A stretch of DNA of 52,842 nt from Oscillospiraceae bacterium. Lineage in GTDB: Bacteria > Bacillota > Clostridia > Oscillospirales > Oscillospiraceae. Position 1 is the first letter of the stretch. The number at the start of each line of letters is the position of its first letter. A model generated the notes under the pieces. That model worked only from the letters and a program-made list of their open reading frames with translations, searched no databases and was not told the DNA's origin. The stretch covers positions 1 through 52,842 of the forward strand of contig JAEDNR010000003.1 of NCBI GenBank assembly GCA_016302405.1, given 5' to 3'. The position numbers were made by a program, and so were the translations under genes. Shown here one piece after another: positions 31,649 through 39,423 of this stretch.

Positions 31649-32293
31649 ATGGAAGAGAAGAAGGTTTCCAAATCTGTGCTCAAGCGCTTGCCGGTCTATC
31701 TTTCCTATCTGAAAAGTATTCCCGACCCCGTGCCTGAGAATATATCCGCAACAACCCTTGCCAGCGCCCTGGGAATGGGGGAGGTTCAGGTACGCAAGGA
31801 TCTTGCCATTGTCTCCAACGGCGGGCGACCCAAGATCGGCTACTGCCGGGAGAACCTGATCGATGATATTGAACAGTTTCTGGGCTATGATAATACGACT
31901 GTAGCGGTGCTCATTGGTGCCGGTAAGCTTGGGCAGGCTCTGATGGGCTACAGCGGCTTTGAGGAGTACGGGCTTGACATTATGGCGGCTTTTGACCTGC
32001 ATCCGTCCATCGAACGGACGGAGGAAGGAAAGCCTGTGTTCCCCATGACGGAGCTGGATCGGTTTTGCCGGCTTCATAAGGTGCTGATGGGTATTATCAC
32101 GGTTCCGGCTAAGGGCGCCCAGGAAGCGGCGGACCGCCTGATTGCCGTAGGCGTGAAGGCAATCTGGAATTTTGCCCCCGTCCATCTGGATGTCCCCGAT
32201 GGGATCCTGGTGCAGAATGAGAACATGGCTACCTCCCTTGCGGTGTTGTCCGTCCACCTGCAGGCCCAGATCAAGGAAAAGAATAAAGAGTAA
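31649..32293 (+). CDS. rex: Redox-sensing transcriptional repressor Rex
   Basis: A 214-residue NADH/NAD sensor. The N-terminal winged helix (residues about 1-75) includes LKRLPVYLSYL and VQVRKDLAIVSNGG. A Rossmann domain with GAGKLGQAL (about 89-97) and a C-terminal swapped helix follow. Rex represses fermentation and NADH-reoxidising genes and lets go when NADH rises. The start at 31649 has GAGGGACG upstream. It is transcribed alone from its own promoter, downstream of sigE. Confidence 0.95.
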   Translation: MEEKKVSKSVLKRLPVYLSYLKSIPDPVPENISATTLASALGMGEVQVRKDLAIVSNGGRPKIGYCRENLIDDIEQFLGYDNTTVAVLIGAGKLGQALMGYSGFEEYGLDIMAAFDLHPSIERTEEGKPVFPMTELDRFCRLHKVLMGIITVPAKGAQEAADRLIAVGVKAIWNFAPVHLDVPDGILVQNENMATSLAVLSVHLQAQIKEKNKE

Positions 32294-32299
32294 GTATTT

Positions 32300-32325
32300 A
32301 GACCACCGGCACTGCCGGTGGTCTT
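32300..32325. terminator. Hairpin between convergent rex and DUF membrane gene
   Basis: GACCACCGGC and GCCGGTGGTC pair across a three-base loop (32301-32322). There is only a short CTT tail, so its strength as an intrinsic terminator is uncertain. Confidence 0.55.
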
Positions 32326-32329
32326 GCGC

Positions 32330-32794
32330 TTACAGCTTGGCTGAAAAATAAAATTTGAAAGCGAGACAGGCGAGAGAACAAAAAATCACGCAGCCAAGGA
32401 TCGTCAGTCCCACGGTCATGCTGAAATAGCCGCCGATGCACACCCCAGCCAGGCCGCCAATGAGAAAAACCTGCATAGCAGTTCCACGGGCGGTGGTGTA
32501 AATTTTTTCACTCCGCTCATCGTTGGACTTGACGTACAGTTTTTTGAGCAGGTTGTCGTCGTGCATTGCCCGCAGATTTCGCGCCAGGAAAAAGACCATA
32601 AGCAGCAGAATACCCATAGCCGCGCCTGTGCAGAAGCCCTGCCAGAAATCCTGCCAGTGTTCCGATGCCGCGGGCTTGGGGAGCGTAATGAGATTTCCAT
32701 CCATGGCAATCACCGTGCAGAACATGGAAAGAATTCCGCAGCCGATGGTCATCAGGGCGTTCTGCATTTTCAGTTTTTCACGATATTGTTCCAT
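32330..32794 (-). CDS. Hypothetical four-helix membrane protein paired with XRE regulator
   Basis: A 154-residue protein with four predicted membrane helices (about 12-32, 52-72, 105-125 and 130-150) and a charged middle segment, MHDDNLLKKLYVKSNDERSEKI. Proteins of this layout are often encoded directly after a small YozG-like XRE regulator in Firmicutes, and their function is unknown to me. Its ribosome binding site GGAGGA lies within the end of the regulator gene, so the two are co-expressed. Confidence 0.75.
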   Translation of the reverse strand: MEQYREKLKMQNALMTIGCGILSMFCTVIAMDGNLITLPKPAASEHWQDFWQGFCTGAAMGILLLMVFFLARNLRAMHDDNLLKKLYVKSNDERSEKIYTTARGTAMQVFLIGGLAGVCIGGYFSMTVGLTILGCVIFCSLACLAFKFYFSAKL

Positions 32795-32797
32795 TTT

Positions 32798-33001
32798 TCA
32801 TTCCTCCAGATCCGAAAAGTCAAAGACTTCCTCGATGGTCAGCCCGAAGACCTGGGCAATTTTGTAGGCAAGGGGCAGGGAAGCGGTATACTTTCCCACC
32901 TCTATAGAGGTGATGGTCTGCCGGGTGGTACCTACCAGATCGGCCAGCTCCTCCTGAGACAGCTTGCGCGCTTTGCGAAGCTCACGGATGCGTGTTTTCA
33001 T
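32798..33001 (-). CDS. Small XRE-family regulator (YozG-like)
   Basis: A 67-residue helix-turn-helix protein consisting of the DNA-binding domain only: KLSQEELADLVGTTRQTITSIE with the usual hydrophobic tail FGLTIEEVFDF. It lacks any effector domain, as in YozG/YgzD-type regulators. It lies upstream of the membrane protein gene and downstream of a promoter bearing three CTTTGCAAA words, which suggests autoregulation. AAGGAG precedes the ATG. Confidence 0.92.
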   Translation of the reverse strand: MKTRIRELRKARKLSQEELADLVGTTRQTITSIEVGKYTASLPLAYKIAQVFGLTIEEVFDFSDLEE

Positions 33002-33033
33002 ACAGGACTCCTTTGCTGGATATGCTAAGTTAA

Positions 33034-33088
33034 CTTTGCAAATTTAGTATAGCTTGCTTTGCAAAAAATGTCAAGCACACTTTGCAAA
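33034..33088 (-). promoter_or_regulatory. XRE promoter with three 23-bp-spaced CTTTGCAAA repeats
   Basis: On the minus strand TTGACA (33069-33074), 17-bp spacer, TATACT (33046-33051). CTTTGCAAA occurs at 33034-33042, 33057-33065 and 33080-33088, exactly 23 bp apart. The copies lie just downstream of the -10, within the spacer, and upstream of the -35. They are probable operators. Confidence 0.75.
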
Positions 33089-33104
33089 AAATGAGACAAA
33101 GTTT

Positions 33105-33308
33105 TAGCCGGGAGCGCTTGCTCCCGGCTAGCGAAAAAGCGGTCATTGCGAACCAGTTCTCAAACTGGTGTGGCAATCTCCTGGCTTTTAGGAGATATAA
33201 TTGAAAGGTATCCTCTTCGGCAGGGAGATTCCCGGGTCAGTATGTGCGTCTGCCCTGATTTTCTCTGACTTTTTGATATACTAAGCCGGGAGCGTTCGCT
33301 CCCGGCTT
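33105..33308. repeat. Repeat cluster: two twin hairpins flanking dispersed repeat copy B
   Basis: TAGCCGGGAGC pairs with GCTCCCGGCTA at 33105-33130, and AAGCCGGGAGCG pairs with its complement at 33283-33308. The two hairpins are near-identical. Between them, 33140-33180 carries the reverse complement of the repeat at 41-82 (GGTCATTGCGAACCAG ... TGGTGTGGCAATCTC), itself with an ACCAGTT/AACTGGT stem. The gene-free stretch 33002-33315 holds nothing else apart from the XRE promoter. The right hairpin could terminate glnS. Confidence 0.75.
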
Positions 33309-33315
33309 TTGGGTT

Positions 33316-34989
33316 TTAAACTTTGAAGCTGTCCTTCAGACTGACGGAACGGTTGAAAACCAGATGCTCCGGTGTGCAGTCCTTACTGTCGGGGCAGAAG
33401 TAGCCCAGACGCATGAACTGATAGGAGGCAGGCGCTTTGGCATTTGCCAGGGAGGCTTCGACCTTGCACCCGGTCAGCACTTCCAGGGAGTTAGGGTTCA
33501 GGCAGCTGAGGAAATCCTTCCCGGCGGCGTCGGGATCGGGATCGAGGAATAGATTGTCATACTGCCGTACCTCGGCATCCCGGCAGGTTTCGGCATCCAC
33601 CCAGTGAATGGTAGCGCCCTTGACCTTCCTGCCGTCGGCGGGGTTGCCGCCCCGGCTTTCGGGGTCGTAGGTAGCAAGAACCTCGGTGACATTGCCGTTT
33701 TCATCCTGCACACAGCCGGTGCAGGTGATGAGGTAGGCACCTTTCAGGCGGCACTCGGGTCCGTTGGGATAGAGGCGCTTGTATTTGGGAACGGGAGCGG
33801 GCAGGAAATCGTCCGCCTCGATCCACAGGTTCCGGGAGAACGTGACCTCCCGGGTTCCGGCATCGGGATCGCCGGGATTGTTCTCCACCTGGAAAGACTC
33901 AGACTGGCCCTCGGGGTAGTTGGTGATGGTGAGCTTCACAGGCTTCAGCACCGCCATTACCCGCTGGGCGGTCTCGTTCAGATCCTCCCGGAGGCAGTGC
34001 TCCAGGAACGCGTACTCAATGGTGTTGGGGGACTTGGCTACGCCAACCCGGTCACAGAAATTGCGAATGGAAGCGGGAGTGTAGCCCCGGCGGCGCAGAC
34101 CACAGAGGGTGGGCATTCTGGGATCGTCCCAGCCGGAAACATAGCCGTTTTCCACAAGGGCGCGGAGCTTGCGTTTGCTGAGGACCGTGTGGTCAATGCC
34201 CAGCCGGGCAAACTCGATCTGCCGGGGGTGGCAGGGAACGGAAACATTTTCCACCACCCAGTTGTAAAGAGGCCGGTGGTTTTCAAACTCCAACGAGCAC
34301 AGGGAGTGGGTGATCCCTTCCAGGGCATCCTGAATGGGGTGGGCAAAGTCGTACATGGGGTAGATGCACCACTTGTCGCCCTGACGGTGATGGTGCATAT
34401 GCCGGATGCGGTAGATAACGGGATCGCGCATATTGAAGTTGCCGGAGGCCAGATCAATCTTGGCCCGGAGGGTATAGCGGTTATCCTCAAATTCCCCGGC
34501 CCGCATCCGGGCGAACAGGTCCAGGCTCTCTTCAATGGGACGGTCCCGCCAGGGAGACTTGGCTGGGGTATCCACATCCCCGCGGTATTCCTTAAACTGC
34601 TCAGGGGTCAGCTCACAGACATAGGCCAGGCCCTTTTTAATAAGCTCCACGGCGTATTCGTAGTCCTTTTCAAAGTAGTCGGAGCCGTAGTAGAACCGGT
34701 CTCCCCAGTCAAAGCCCAGCCAGTGAATATCCTCCTGAATGGCTTCGACGAACTCCACATCCTCCTTGGTCGGATTGGTGTCGTCCATCCGAAGGTTGCA
34801 CAGGCCGCCGTATTTCTCGGCGGTGCCGAAATCGATGATCAGCGCCTTGCAGTGACCGATGTGCAGATAACCGTTGGGCTCCGGCGGAAACCGGGTATGG
34901 ACGGTCTGACCGGCAAACTGTCCGCCGGGGGCAATATCCTCATCGATAAAGGAGTGGATGAAATTCTTGCTCTCTGTAACCTCAGCCAT
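33316..34989 (-). CDS. glnS: Glutaminyl-tRNA synthetase
   Basis: A 557-residue class I synthetase that charges tRNA-Gln with glutamine. The ATP site motif RFPPEPNGYLHIGHCKA is near residue 33, and the KMSKS equivalent is VLSKRKL near residue 258. The C-terminal half forms the two-lobed anticodon-binding beta barrels. Many Firmicutes lack GlnRS and use Glu-tRNA amidation, so its presence marks a lineage that acquired it; some clostridia do have both. Start at 34989 has AGAGAGGT upstream; the longer frame runs into the promoter. It is transcribed leftward from its own promoter and is divergent from pyrH. Confidence 0.95.
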   Translation of the reverse strand: MAEVTESKNFIHSFIDEDIAPGGQFAGQTVHTRFPPEPNGYLHIGHCKALIIDFGTAEKYGGLCNLRMDDTNPTKEDVEFVEAIQEDIHWLGFDWGDRFYYGSDYFEKDYEYAVELIKKGLAYVCELTPEQFKEYRGDVDTPAKSPWRDRPIEESLDLFARMRAGEFEDNRYTLRAKIDLASGNFNMRDPVIYRIRHMHHHRQGDKWCIYPMYDFAHPIQDALEGITHSLCSLEFENHRPLYNWVVENVSVPCHPRQIEFARLGIDHTVLSKRKLRALVENGYVSGWDDPRMPTLCGLRRRGYTPASIRNFCDRVGVAKSPNTIEYAFLEHCLREDLNETAQRVMAVLKPVKLTITNYPEGQSESFQVENNPGDPDAGTREVTFSRNLWIEADDFLPAPVPKYKRLYPNGPECRLKGAYLITCTGCVQDENGNVTEVLATYDPESRGGNPADGRKVKGATIHWVDAETCRDAEVRQYDNLFLDPDPDAAGKDFLSCLNPNSLEVLTGCKVEASLANAKAPASYQFMRLGYFCPDSKDCTPEHLVFNRSVSLKDSFKV

Positions 34990-35058
34990 AGATGAATACC
35001 TCTCTTTCGTAATGGGTCCCATGTTCTCAACAAACAATAAACCATTTGCTTTTTGGTA

Positions 35059-35087
35059 ATTATACCCCAAATCTTTTGGGTTTGCAA
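35059..35087 (-). promoter_or_regulatory. glnS promoter
   Basis: Minus strand TTGCAA (35082-35087), 17-bp spacer, TATAAT (35059-35064). The leader is about 60 nt, too short for a T-box, and none is visible. Confidence 0.8.
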
Positions 35088-35201
35088 CAAGTATTCCGCC
35101 CATAATCGGCAGATTCAGCCGGGGCGGATGTGTGTATTTTTCACAGGAAACGGAAAATATGAAGAATTGGAAAACAAATTAAGAAATCTTAAATTTTGTG
35201 G

Positions 35202-35230
35202 TTGTCATTTTGGCCGGGATACGCTAGAAT
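35202..35230 (+). promoter_or_regulatory. Promoter of pyrH-polC operon
   Basis: TTGTCA (35202-35207), 17-bp spacer, TAGAAT (35225-35230), about 55 bases ahead of pyrH. Nothing else is seen in 35088-35201. Confidence 0.72.
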
Positions 35231-35285
35231 AGAGAATGATAAGCACCGGACTGCGTTCCGGAGCGGAAAAGAAGGAGGCTTTGTT

Positions 35286-36005
35286 TTGGCGGGCATGAAA
35301 TATAAAAGAATCCTGTTAAAGGTCAGCGGTGAGGCCCTTGCGGGGGACGGACACCGGGGCCTGGATTTTAATGTGATCCACGAGGTCTGTGAAGCCATCC
35401 GGCAGTGCCGGGACCTGGATGTCCAGGTAGGGCTTGTAATTGGCGGCGGCAATTTCTGGCGGGGTGTGAAGGACGGTGCGGATAAGATGCAGCGTTCCCA
35501 CGGGGATGCCATGGGTATGCTGGCTACCGTCATGAACTCCATCGCTGTGGCGGACGCGCTGGAGCACCACGGTGTTGAGGCCCGGGTGTTGTCTGCTGTG
35601 GAAATGAATAAATTTGCGGAGTACTTTACCCGGGATGCTGCCGACCGTTATCTGAACGAGGGTAAGGTGGTTATCTTCGCCGCCGGTACCGGAAATCCCT
35701 ATTTCTCTACGGACACCGGCGCGGTGCTCCGGGGTGTGGAAATCGAGGCAGACGCCATTCTCATGGCGAAGAATGTGGACGGTATTTACTCCGCCGATCC
35801 CAATGTGGACCCCACGGCTGTGAAGTTTGACACCCTTACCTATGACGAGGTGCTGGCCCGTCATCTGAAAGCCACGGATACCACGGCGATGACCCTTGCA
35901 ATGGACAACCACATGACCCTTGTCTGCTTCGCTCTGAAGGATCCTGAGAACATTGTTCGCGTGGTCCGGGGCGAGAAAATTGGAACGATCGTGAAGGAGG
36001 ATTAA
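35286..36005 (+). CDS. pyrH: UMP kinase
   Basis: A 239-residue bacterial UMP kinase (amino acid kinase fold) that makes UDP from UMP and ATP. Motifs are KVSGEALAG, VIGGGNFWRG, GTGNPYFSTDT and MAKNVDGIYSADP. TTG at 35286 is preferred because AAGGAGG lies seven bases upstream, whereas ATG at 35295 is 16 bases away. It heads a compact operon with frr three bases downstream, the common pyrH-frr-uppS-cdsA-dxr order. Confidence 0.95.
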   Translation: MAGMKYKRILLKVSGEALAGDGHRGLDFNVIHEVCEAIRQCRDLDVQVGLVIGGGNFWRGVKDGADKMQRSHGDAMGMLATVMNSIAVADALEHHGVEARVLSAVEMNKFAEYFTRDAADRYLNEGKVVIFAAGTGNPYFSTDTGAVLRGVEIEADAILMAKNVDGIYSADPNVDPTAVKFDTLTYDEVLARHLKATDTTAMTLAMDNHMTLVCFALKDPENIVRVVRGEKIGTIVKED

Positions 36006-36008
36006 GCG

Positions 36009-36563
36009 ATGAACGTGGATTTTAAGGAATTCAGAAGAAAGATGGACAGAACCATGGACCACCTGGGCGAGGAGTTTAACTCCGTCCGTGCCGGGCGTGC
36101 CAACCCCAAAGTGCTGGACCGTATCACGGTGTCGTACTACGGAAGTGAGACCCCGCTGAACGGTGTGGCGTCCATTTCCTCTCCCGATGCCCGTACCCTG
36201 GTGATCCAGCCCTGGGACACCAAGCTTCTGAAGGATATTCAGAAAGCAATTCAGGTCTCCGATCTGGGCATCAACCCCCAGAACGACGGACGTGTGGTTC
36301 GTCTGGTATTTCCCCAGCTCACCGAGGAGCGCCGCCGGGACCTGACCAAGCAGGTTCGTAAATATGCCGAGGATGCCAAGGTTGCCATGCGCAATATCCG
36401 CCGGGACGGCATGGACTATGTGAAGAAGCTGAAGAAGAACGGGGAAGTCACCGAGGACGACCAGAAGAAAGCGGAAAAGGACCTTCAGGATCTGCTGGAT
36501 CAGTATATCAAGAAGGTGGATGTGGAACTGGCTGCCAAGGAAAAGGAACTGATGGCCATCTGA
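36009..36563 (+). CDS. frr: Ribosome recycling factor
   Basis: A 184-residue RRF that, with EF-G, splits post-termination ribosomes. The three-helix bundle is evident, with FNSVRAGRANPKVLDRI near residue 23, an inserted beta domain and the C-terminal VRNIRRDG-like and EDDQKKAEKDLQDLLDQYI helices. The length is standard. Its ribosome binding site GGAGG lies in the end of pyrH. Confidence 0.96.
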   Translation: MNVDFKEFRRKMDRTMDHLGEEFNSVRAGRANPKVLDRITVSYYGSETPLNGVASISSPDARTLVIQPWDTKLLKDIQKAIQVSDLGINPQNDGRVVRLVFPQLTEERRRDLTKQVRKYAEDAKVAMRNIRRDGMDYVKKLKKNGEVTEDDQKKAEKDLQDLLDQYIKKVDVELAAKEKELMAI

Positions 36564-36598
36564 CCCCTTTCCGTAGAAAACATGTCCTGTAAAGCGCT

Positions 36599-36631
36599 GC
36601 GAAGGATCTCCGGTTTTTCGGGATTCTTCGC
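36599..36631 (+). other. Intercistronic hairpin between frr and uppS
   Basis: GCGAAGGATCTCCG (from 36599) pairs imperfectly with CGGGATTCTTCGC (to 36631) around a T-rich loop. No U-run follows. It may be an RNA processing or stability element, since the downstream genes continue the operon. Confidence 0.5.
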
Positions 36632-36671
36632 TTCGCTTGCGGGGAAAAATGCATGAAAAAGAGGTGCGCAT

Positions 36672-37388
36672 ATGGCGCTTGCCGATACACAGACGGTGCC
36701 CGTACCAAAGCACATTGCCATTATTATGGATGGCAATGGCCGCTGGGCCAAGAAACGGGGGCTGCCCCGCACTGCCGGTCACGCTGCCGGCGCGGAAACT
36801 TTCCGGCGCATCGCCAACTATTGCCGTCGGCTCGGCGTGCGGTATCTGACGGTGTACGCCTTTTCAACCGAAAACTGGAAGCGGTCTTCTGAGGAAGTGG
36901 CGGGGATCATGAAGCTCCTGCGTCGTTACCTGGAGGAAGCTTTGACTGATATGGATAAGAACCGGGTCTGCTTTCGGTTCTTTGGGGACCTGTCCCGCCT
37001 CAGCCCGGAGCTGCAGGCGCTGTGCCGGGAGGCGGAGCGGGAATCCACCGATTACGATGTGCAAGTTAATTTCTGCCTGAACTACGGCGGAAGAGATGAG
37101 ATCCTCCGGGCGGCAAAGCTCTATGCTGCCGATCTGGCTGCGGGAAAAGCAGACCCGAACCTGACGGAGGAAGGCTTTTCGAGATACCTGTATTCTGCTG
37201 GGATTCCGGACCCGGAGCTGATTATCCGTCCCTCCGGGGAGATGCGCACCAGCAATTTCCTGCTGTGGCAGTCGGCTTATTCGGAGTATGTTTTTATGGA
37301 TGTCCTGTGGCCCGATTTCCGGGAACAGGACCTGGATCGCGCTATCGCGGAATATACCCGGCGTAACCGCCGTTTTGGAGGGACATAG
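36672..37388 (+). CDS. uppS: Isoprenyl (undecaprenyl diphosphate) synthase
   Basis: A 238-residue cis-prenyltransferase making C55 undecaprenyl diphosphate, the lipid carrier for cell wall synthesis. Signature motifs are IIMDGNGRWAKKRG near residue 16, VYAFSTENWKR, NYGGRDEI and the C-terminal IIRPSGEMRTSNFLLWQ. GAGGTG precedes the ATG. Its isoprenoid precursors come from the MEP pathway represented downstream by dxr and ispG. Confidence 0.95.
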   Translation: MALADTQTVPVPKHIAIIMDGNGRWAKKRGLPRTAGHAAGAETFRRIANYCRRLGVRYLTVYAFSTENWKRSSEEVAGIMKLLRRYLEEALTDMDKNRVCFRFFGDLSRLSPELQALCREAERESTDYDVQVNFCLNYGGRDEILRAAKLYAADLAAGKADPNLTEEGFSRYLYSAGIPDPELIIRPSGEMRTSNFLLWQSAYSEYVFMDVLWPDFREQDLDRAIAEYTRRNRRFGGT

Positions 37389-37393
37389 AGAAA

Positions 37394-38206
37394 ATGAAAA
37401 CAAGAGTCATTGCCGCTGTCATACTGGTGCCTGTACTGTTTGCGATCGTGCTTGCAGCGCCGAAGATCGTGTTTGCCGTTGTTTTCGGTCTGCTGCTTGC
37501 TCTGGGCGCCTACGAGCTGCTTTACCGTACCGGACTTGTGGTACATATCCGTCTGGTGATCTACTCCGCTTTGATGGCCTTTGGCTTCGCAATGTGGAGC
37601 TATTTCGGCGCGGTGGAGAGCTATGCGCTGATCGGTGTGCTGGTTTTTTGGATCCTGCTCTTTTCCGAGATGATGGCCGACCATGTAAAGGTCAGTGTGG
37701 AGATGCTGGGCCTTTGCTTCCTGGGCGGCTGTGTTGTCCCGTATCTTCTCAGCGCCCTGATCCGGATCCTGAATATGACCACCGGACGGTTTATGATCCT
37801 TGTTCCTTTCGTTGTTGCGTTTCTCTCCGATGCCGGGGCATATTTTGTGGGACTGCGGTTCGGCAAGCATAAGCTGGCGCCTGTTGTCAGCCCCCATAAA
37901 ACCATCGAGGGTGTGATTGGCGGCGTTGCTTCCGCTGTTATTGGCATGGTTCTGTATGCCCTGATCCTGGATCTGGCGTTTTCATTCCGGGTCAACTACG
38001 GCTATGCGGTGCTTTACGGTCTGCTTGGCTCCGCGATGGGTGTGTTCGGCGACCTGAGCTACTCTGTAATCAAGCGCCAGACCGGCATTAAGGATTACGG
38101 CTATCTGATTCCCGGTCACGGCGGCTTCCTGGACCGTTTCGATTCGATCACAACTGTTGCTCCGCTGATGGAGGCGCTGATTCTTTTGCTGCCCATGGCG
38201 GTATAA
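37394..38206 (+). CDS. cdsA: Phosphatidate cytidylyltransferase
   Basis: A 270-residue polytopic membrane enzyme forming CDP-diacylglycerol from phosphatidate and CTP. About eight hydrophobic helices are seen, and the C-terminal signature KDYGYLIPGHGGFLDRFDS is intact (about residues 234-252). GGAGGGAC overlapping the uppS stop serves as ribosome binding site. Confidence 0.95.
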   Translation: MKTRVIAAVILVPVLFAIVLAAPKIVFAVVFGLLLALGAYELLYRTGLVVHIRLVIYSALMAFGFAMWSYFGAVESYALIGVLVFWILLFSEMMADHVKVSVEMLGLCFLGGCVVPYLLSALIRILNMTTGRFMILVPFVVAFLSDAGAYFVGLRFGKHKLAPVVSPHKTIEGVIGGVASAVIGMVLYALILDLAFSFRVNYGYAVLYGLLGSAMGVFGDLSYSVIKRQTGIKDYGYLIPGHGGFLDRFDSITTVAPLMEALILLLPMAV

Positions 38207-38219
38207 TGAGAGGAAATCC

Positions 38220-39380
38220 ATGGTAAAATGTGTTAGTATCTTGGGGTCCACCGGCTCCATTGGCCGGCAGACGCTGGATGTTGTTTCCCACCTGCCCGGG
38301 GTCCGGGTGGGGGCGCTGACTGCCGGGAAGAGCGTGGAGCGTATGGAGGAGCAGTGCCGGGCTTTCCTGCCGGAGCTTGCCGTAATGGCGACTTGGGATG
38401 CTGCCCAGGCCCTGGCAGACCGGATTCAGGATCTTCCCATCCGGGTATCTTACGGCGAGGCGGGGCTGATGGAAGCCGCCGCCCTCGGAAGCGCGGACTG
38501 CGTCATAACCGCTGTGGTGGGCATGGTGGGACTGAAGCCCACCCTGGCTGCCATCCGGGCCGGAAAGCGGATCGGTCTTGCCAATAAGGAGACTCTGGTC
38601 TGCGCCGGAGAGCTCGTCATGGCGGAAGCGGAAAAGTACGGCGCCGAAATCATTCCCGTGGATTCGGAGCACTCCGCGATCTTCCAGTGCCTAATGGGCT
38701 GTGCTGACCGCAGGGAAGTAAAGCGGCTGCTTCTGACCTGCTCCGGCGGGCCCTTTTTCGGCATGCCCCGGGAAGCCCTGAAAAATGTTACCAAAGCCGA
38801 TGCCCTGCGCCATCCCACCTGGAAAATGGGGCCCAAGATCACGGTAGACTGCGCCACCCTGATGAACAAGGGGCTGGAGGTCATTGAAGCCATGCGCTTA
38901 TACCGGCTTCCGGCGCGGAAAGTGGATGTTCTGATTCACCGGCAGAGCATTGTCCACAGCCTGGTGGAATTTACCGACGGTGCCGTCATGGCCCAGCTGG
39001 GGGTGCCGGATATGCGCCTGCCCATTCAGCTTGCCCTGACGTTTCCTGCAAGAACCGCCTGCCCTGTGGAGCCGTTGGATCTGACCGCCTGTCCGCCCCT
39101 TACATTCCAAAAGCCGGACATGGAAAATTTCCCCTGTCTTGCCCTGGCCCGGGACTGCGCTGTGGCAGGCGGCACCGCGTGCTCTGCGATGAACGCCGCC
39201 AACGAGGAGGCCGTGGGGCTTTTCTTGGAGGACAGGATCGGCTTTTATGACATCTATCGTTTGGTCGCCGGTGCGGTGGACCGTGTCCCCTTTGTAAAAG
39301 AACCCACCCTGGAGCAGATCCTGGATGCCGACCAGCAGGCAAGAGCGGCAGTTTCGGAATCCGCTCCGCGCTTTGTGTGA
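38220..39380 (+). CDS. dxr: 1-deoxy-D-xylulose 5-phosphate reductoisomerase
   Basis: A 386-residue enzyme of the MEP isoprenoid pathway that converts DXP to MEP using NADPH. The cofactor motif GSTGSIG is at residues 8-14. Substrate and metal motifs are NKETLVCAG, PVDSEHSAIFQ, TLMNKGLEVIEA and NAANEEAV. The length is typical. It supplies the same pathway as ispG four genes along. Confidence 0.96.
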   Translation: MVKCVSILGSTGSIGRQTLDVVSHLPGVRVGALTAGKSVERMEEQCRAFLPELAVMATWDAAQALADRIQDLPIRVSYGEAGLMEAAALGSADCVITAVVGMVGLKPTLAAIRAGKRIGLANKETLVCAGELVMAEAEKYGAEIIPVDSEHSAIFQCLMGCADRREVKRLLLTCSGGPFFGMPREALKNVTKADALRHPTWKMGPKITVDCATLMNKGLEVIEAMRLYRLPARKVDVLIHRQSIVHSLVEFTDGAVMAQLGVPDMRLPIQLALTFPARTACPVEPLDLTACPPLTFQKPDMENFPCLALARDCAVAGGTACSAMNAANEEAVGLFLEDRIGFYDIYRLVAGAVDRVPFVKEPTLEQILDADQQARAAVSESAPRFV

Positions 39381-39423
39381 GGGAATCTTCCCAAACAGCA
39401 ATATCTGATTTCGAGGCAAATTT

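Noticed and set aside
34990..35058. T-box or other riboswitch sought in the glnS leader
   Set aside because: The leader is only about 60 nt and shows no T-box sequence or specifier stem.
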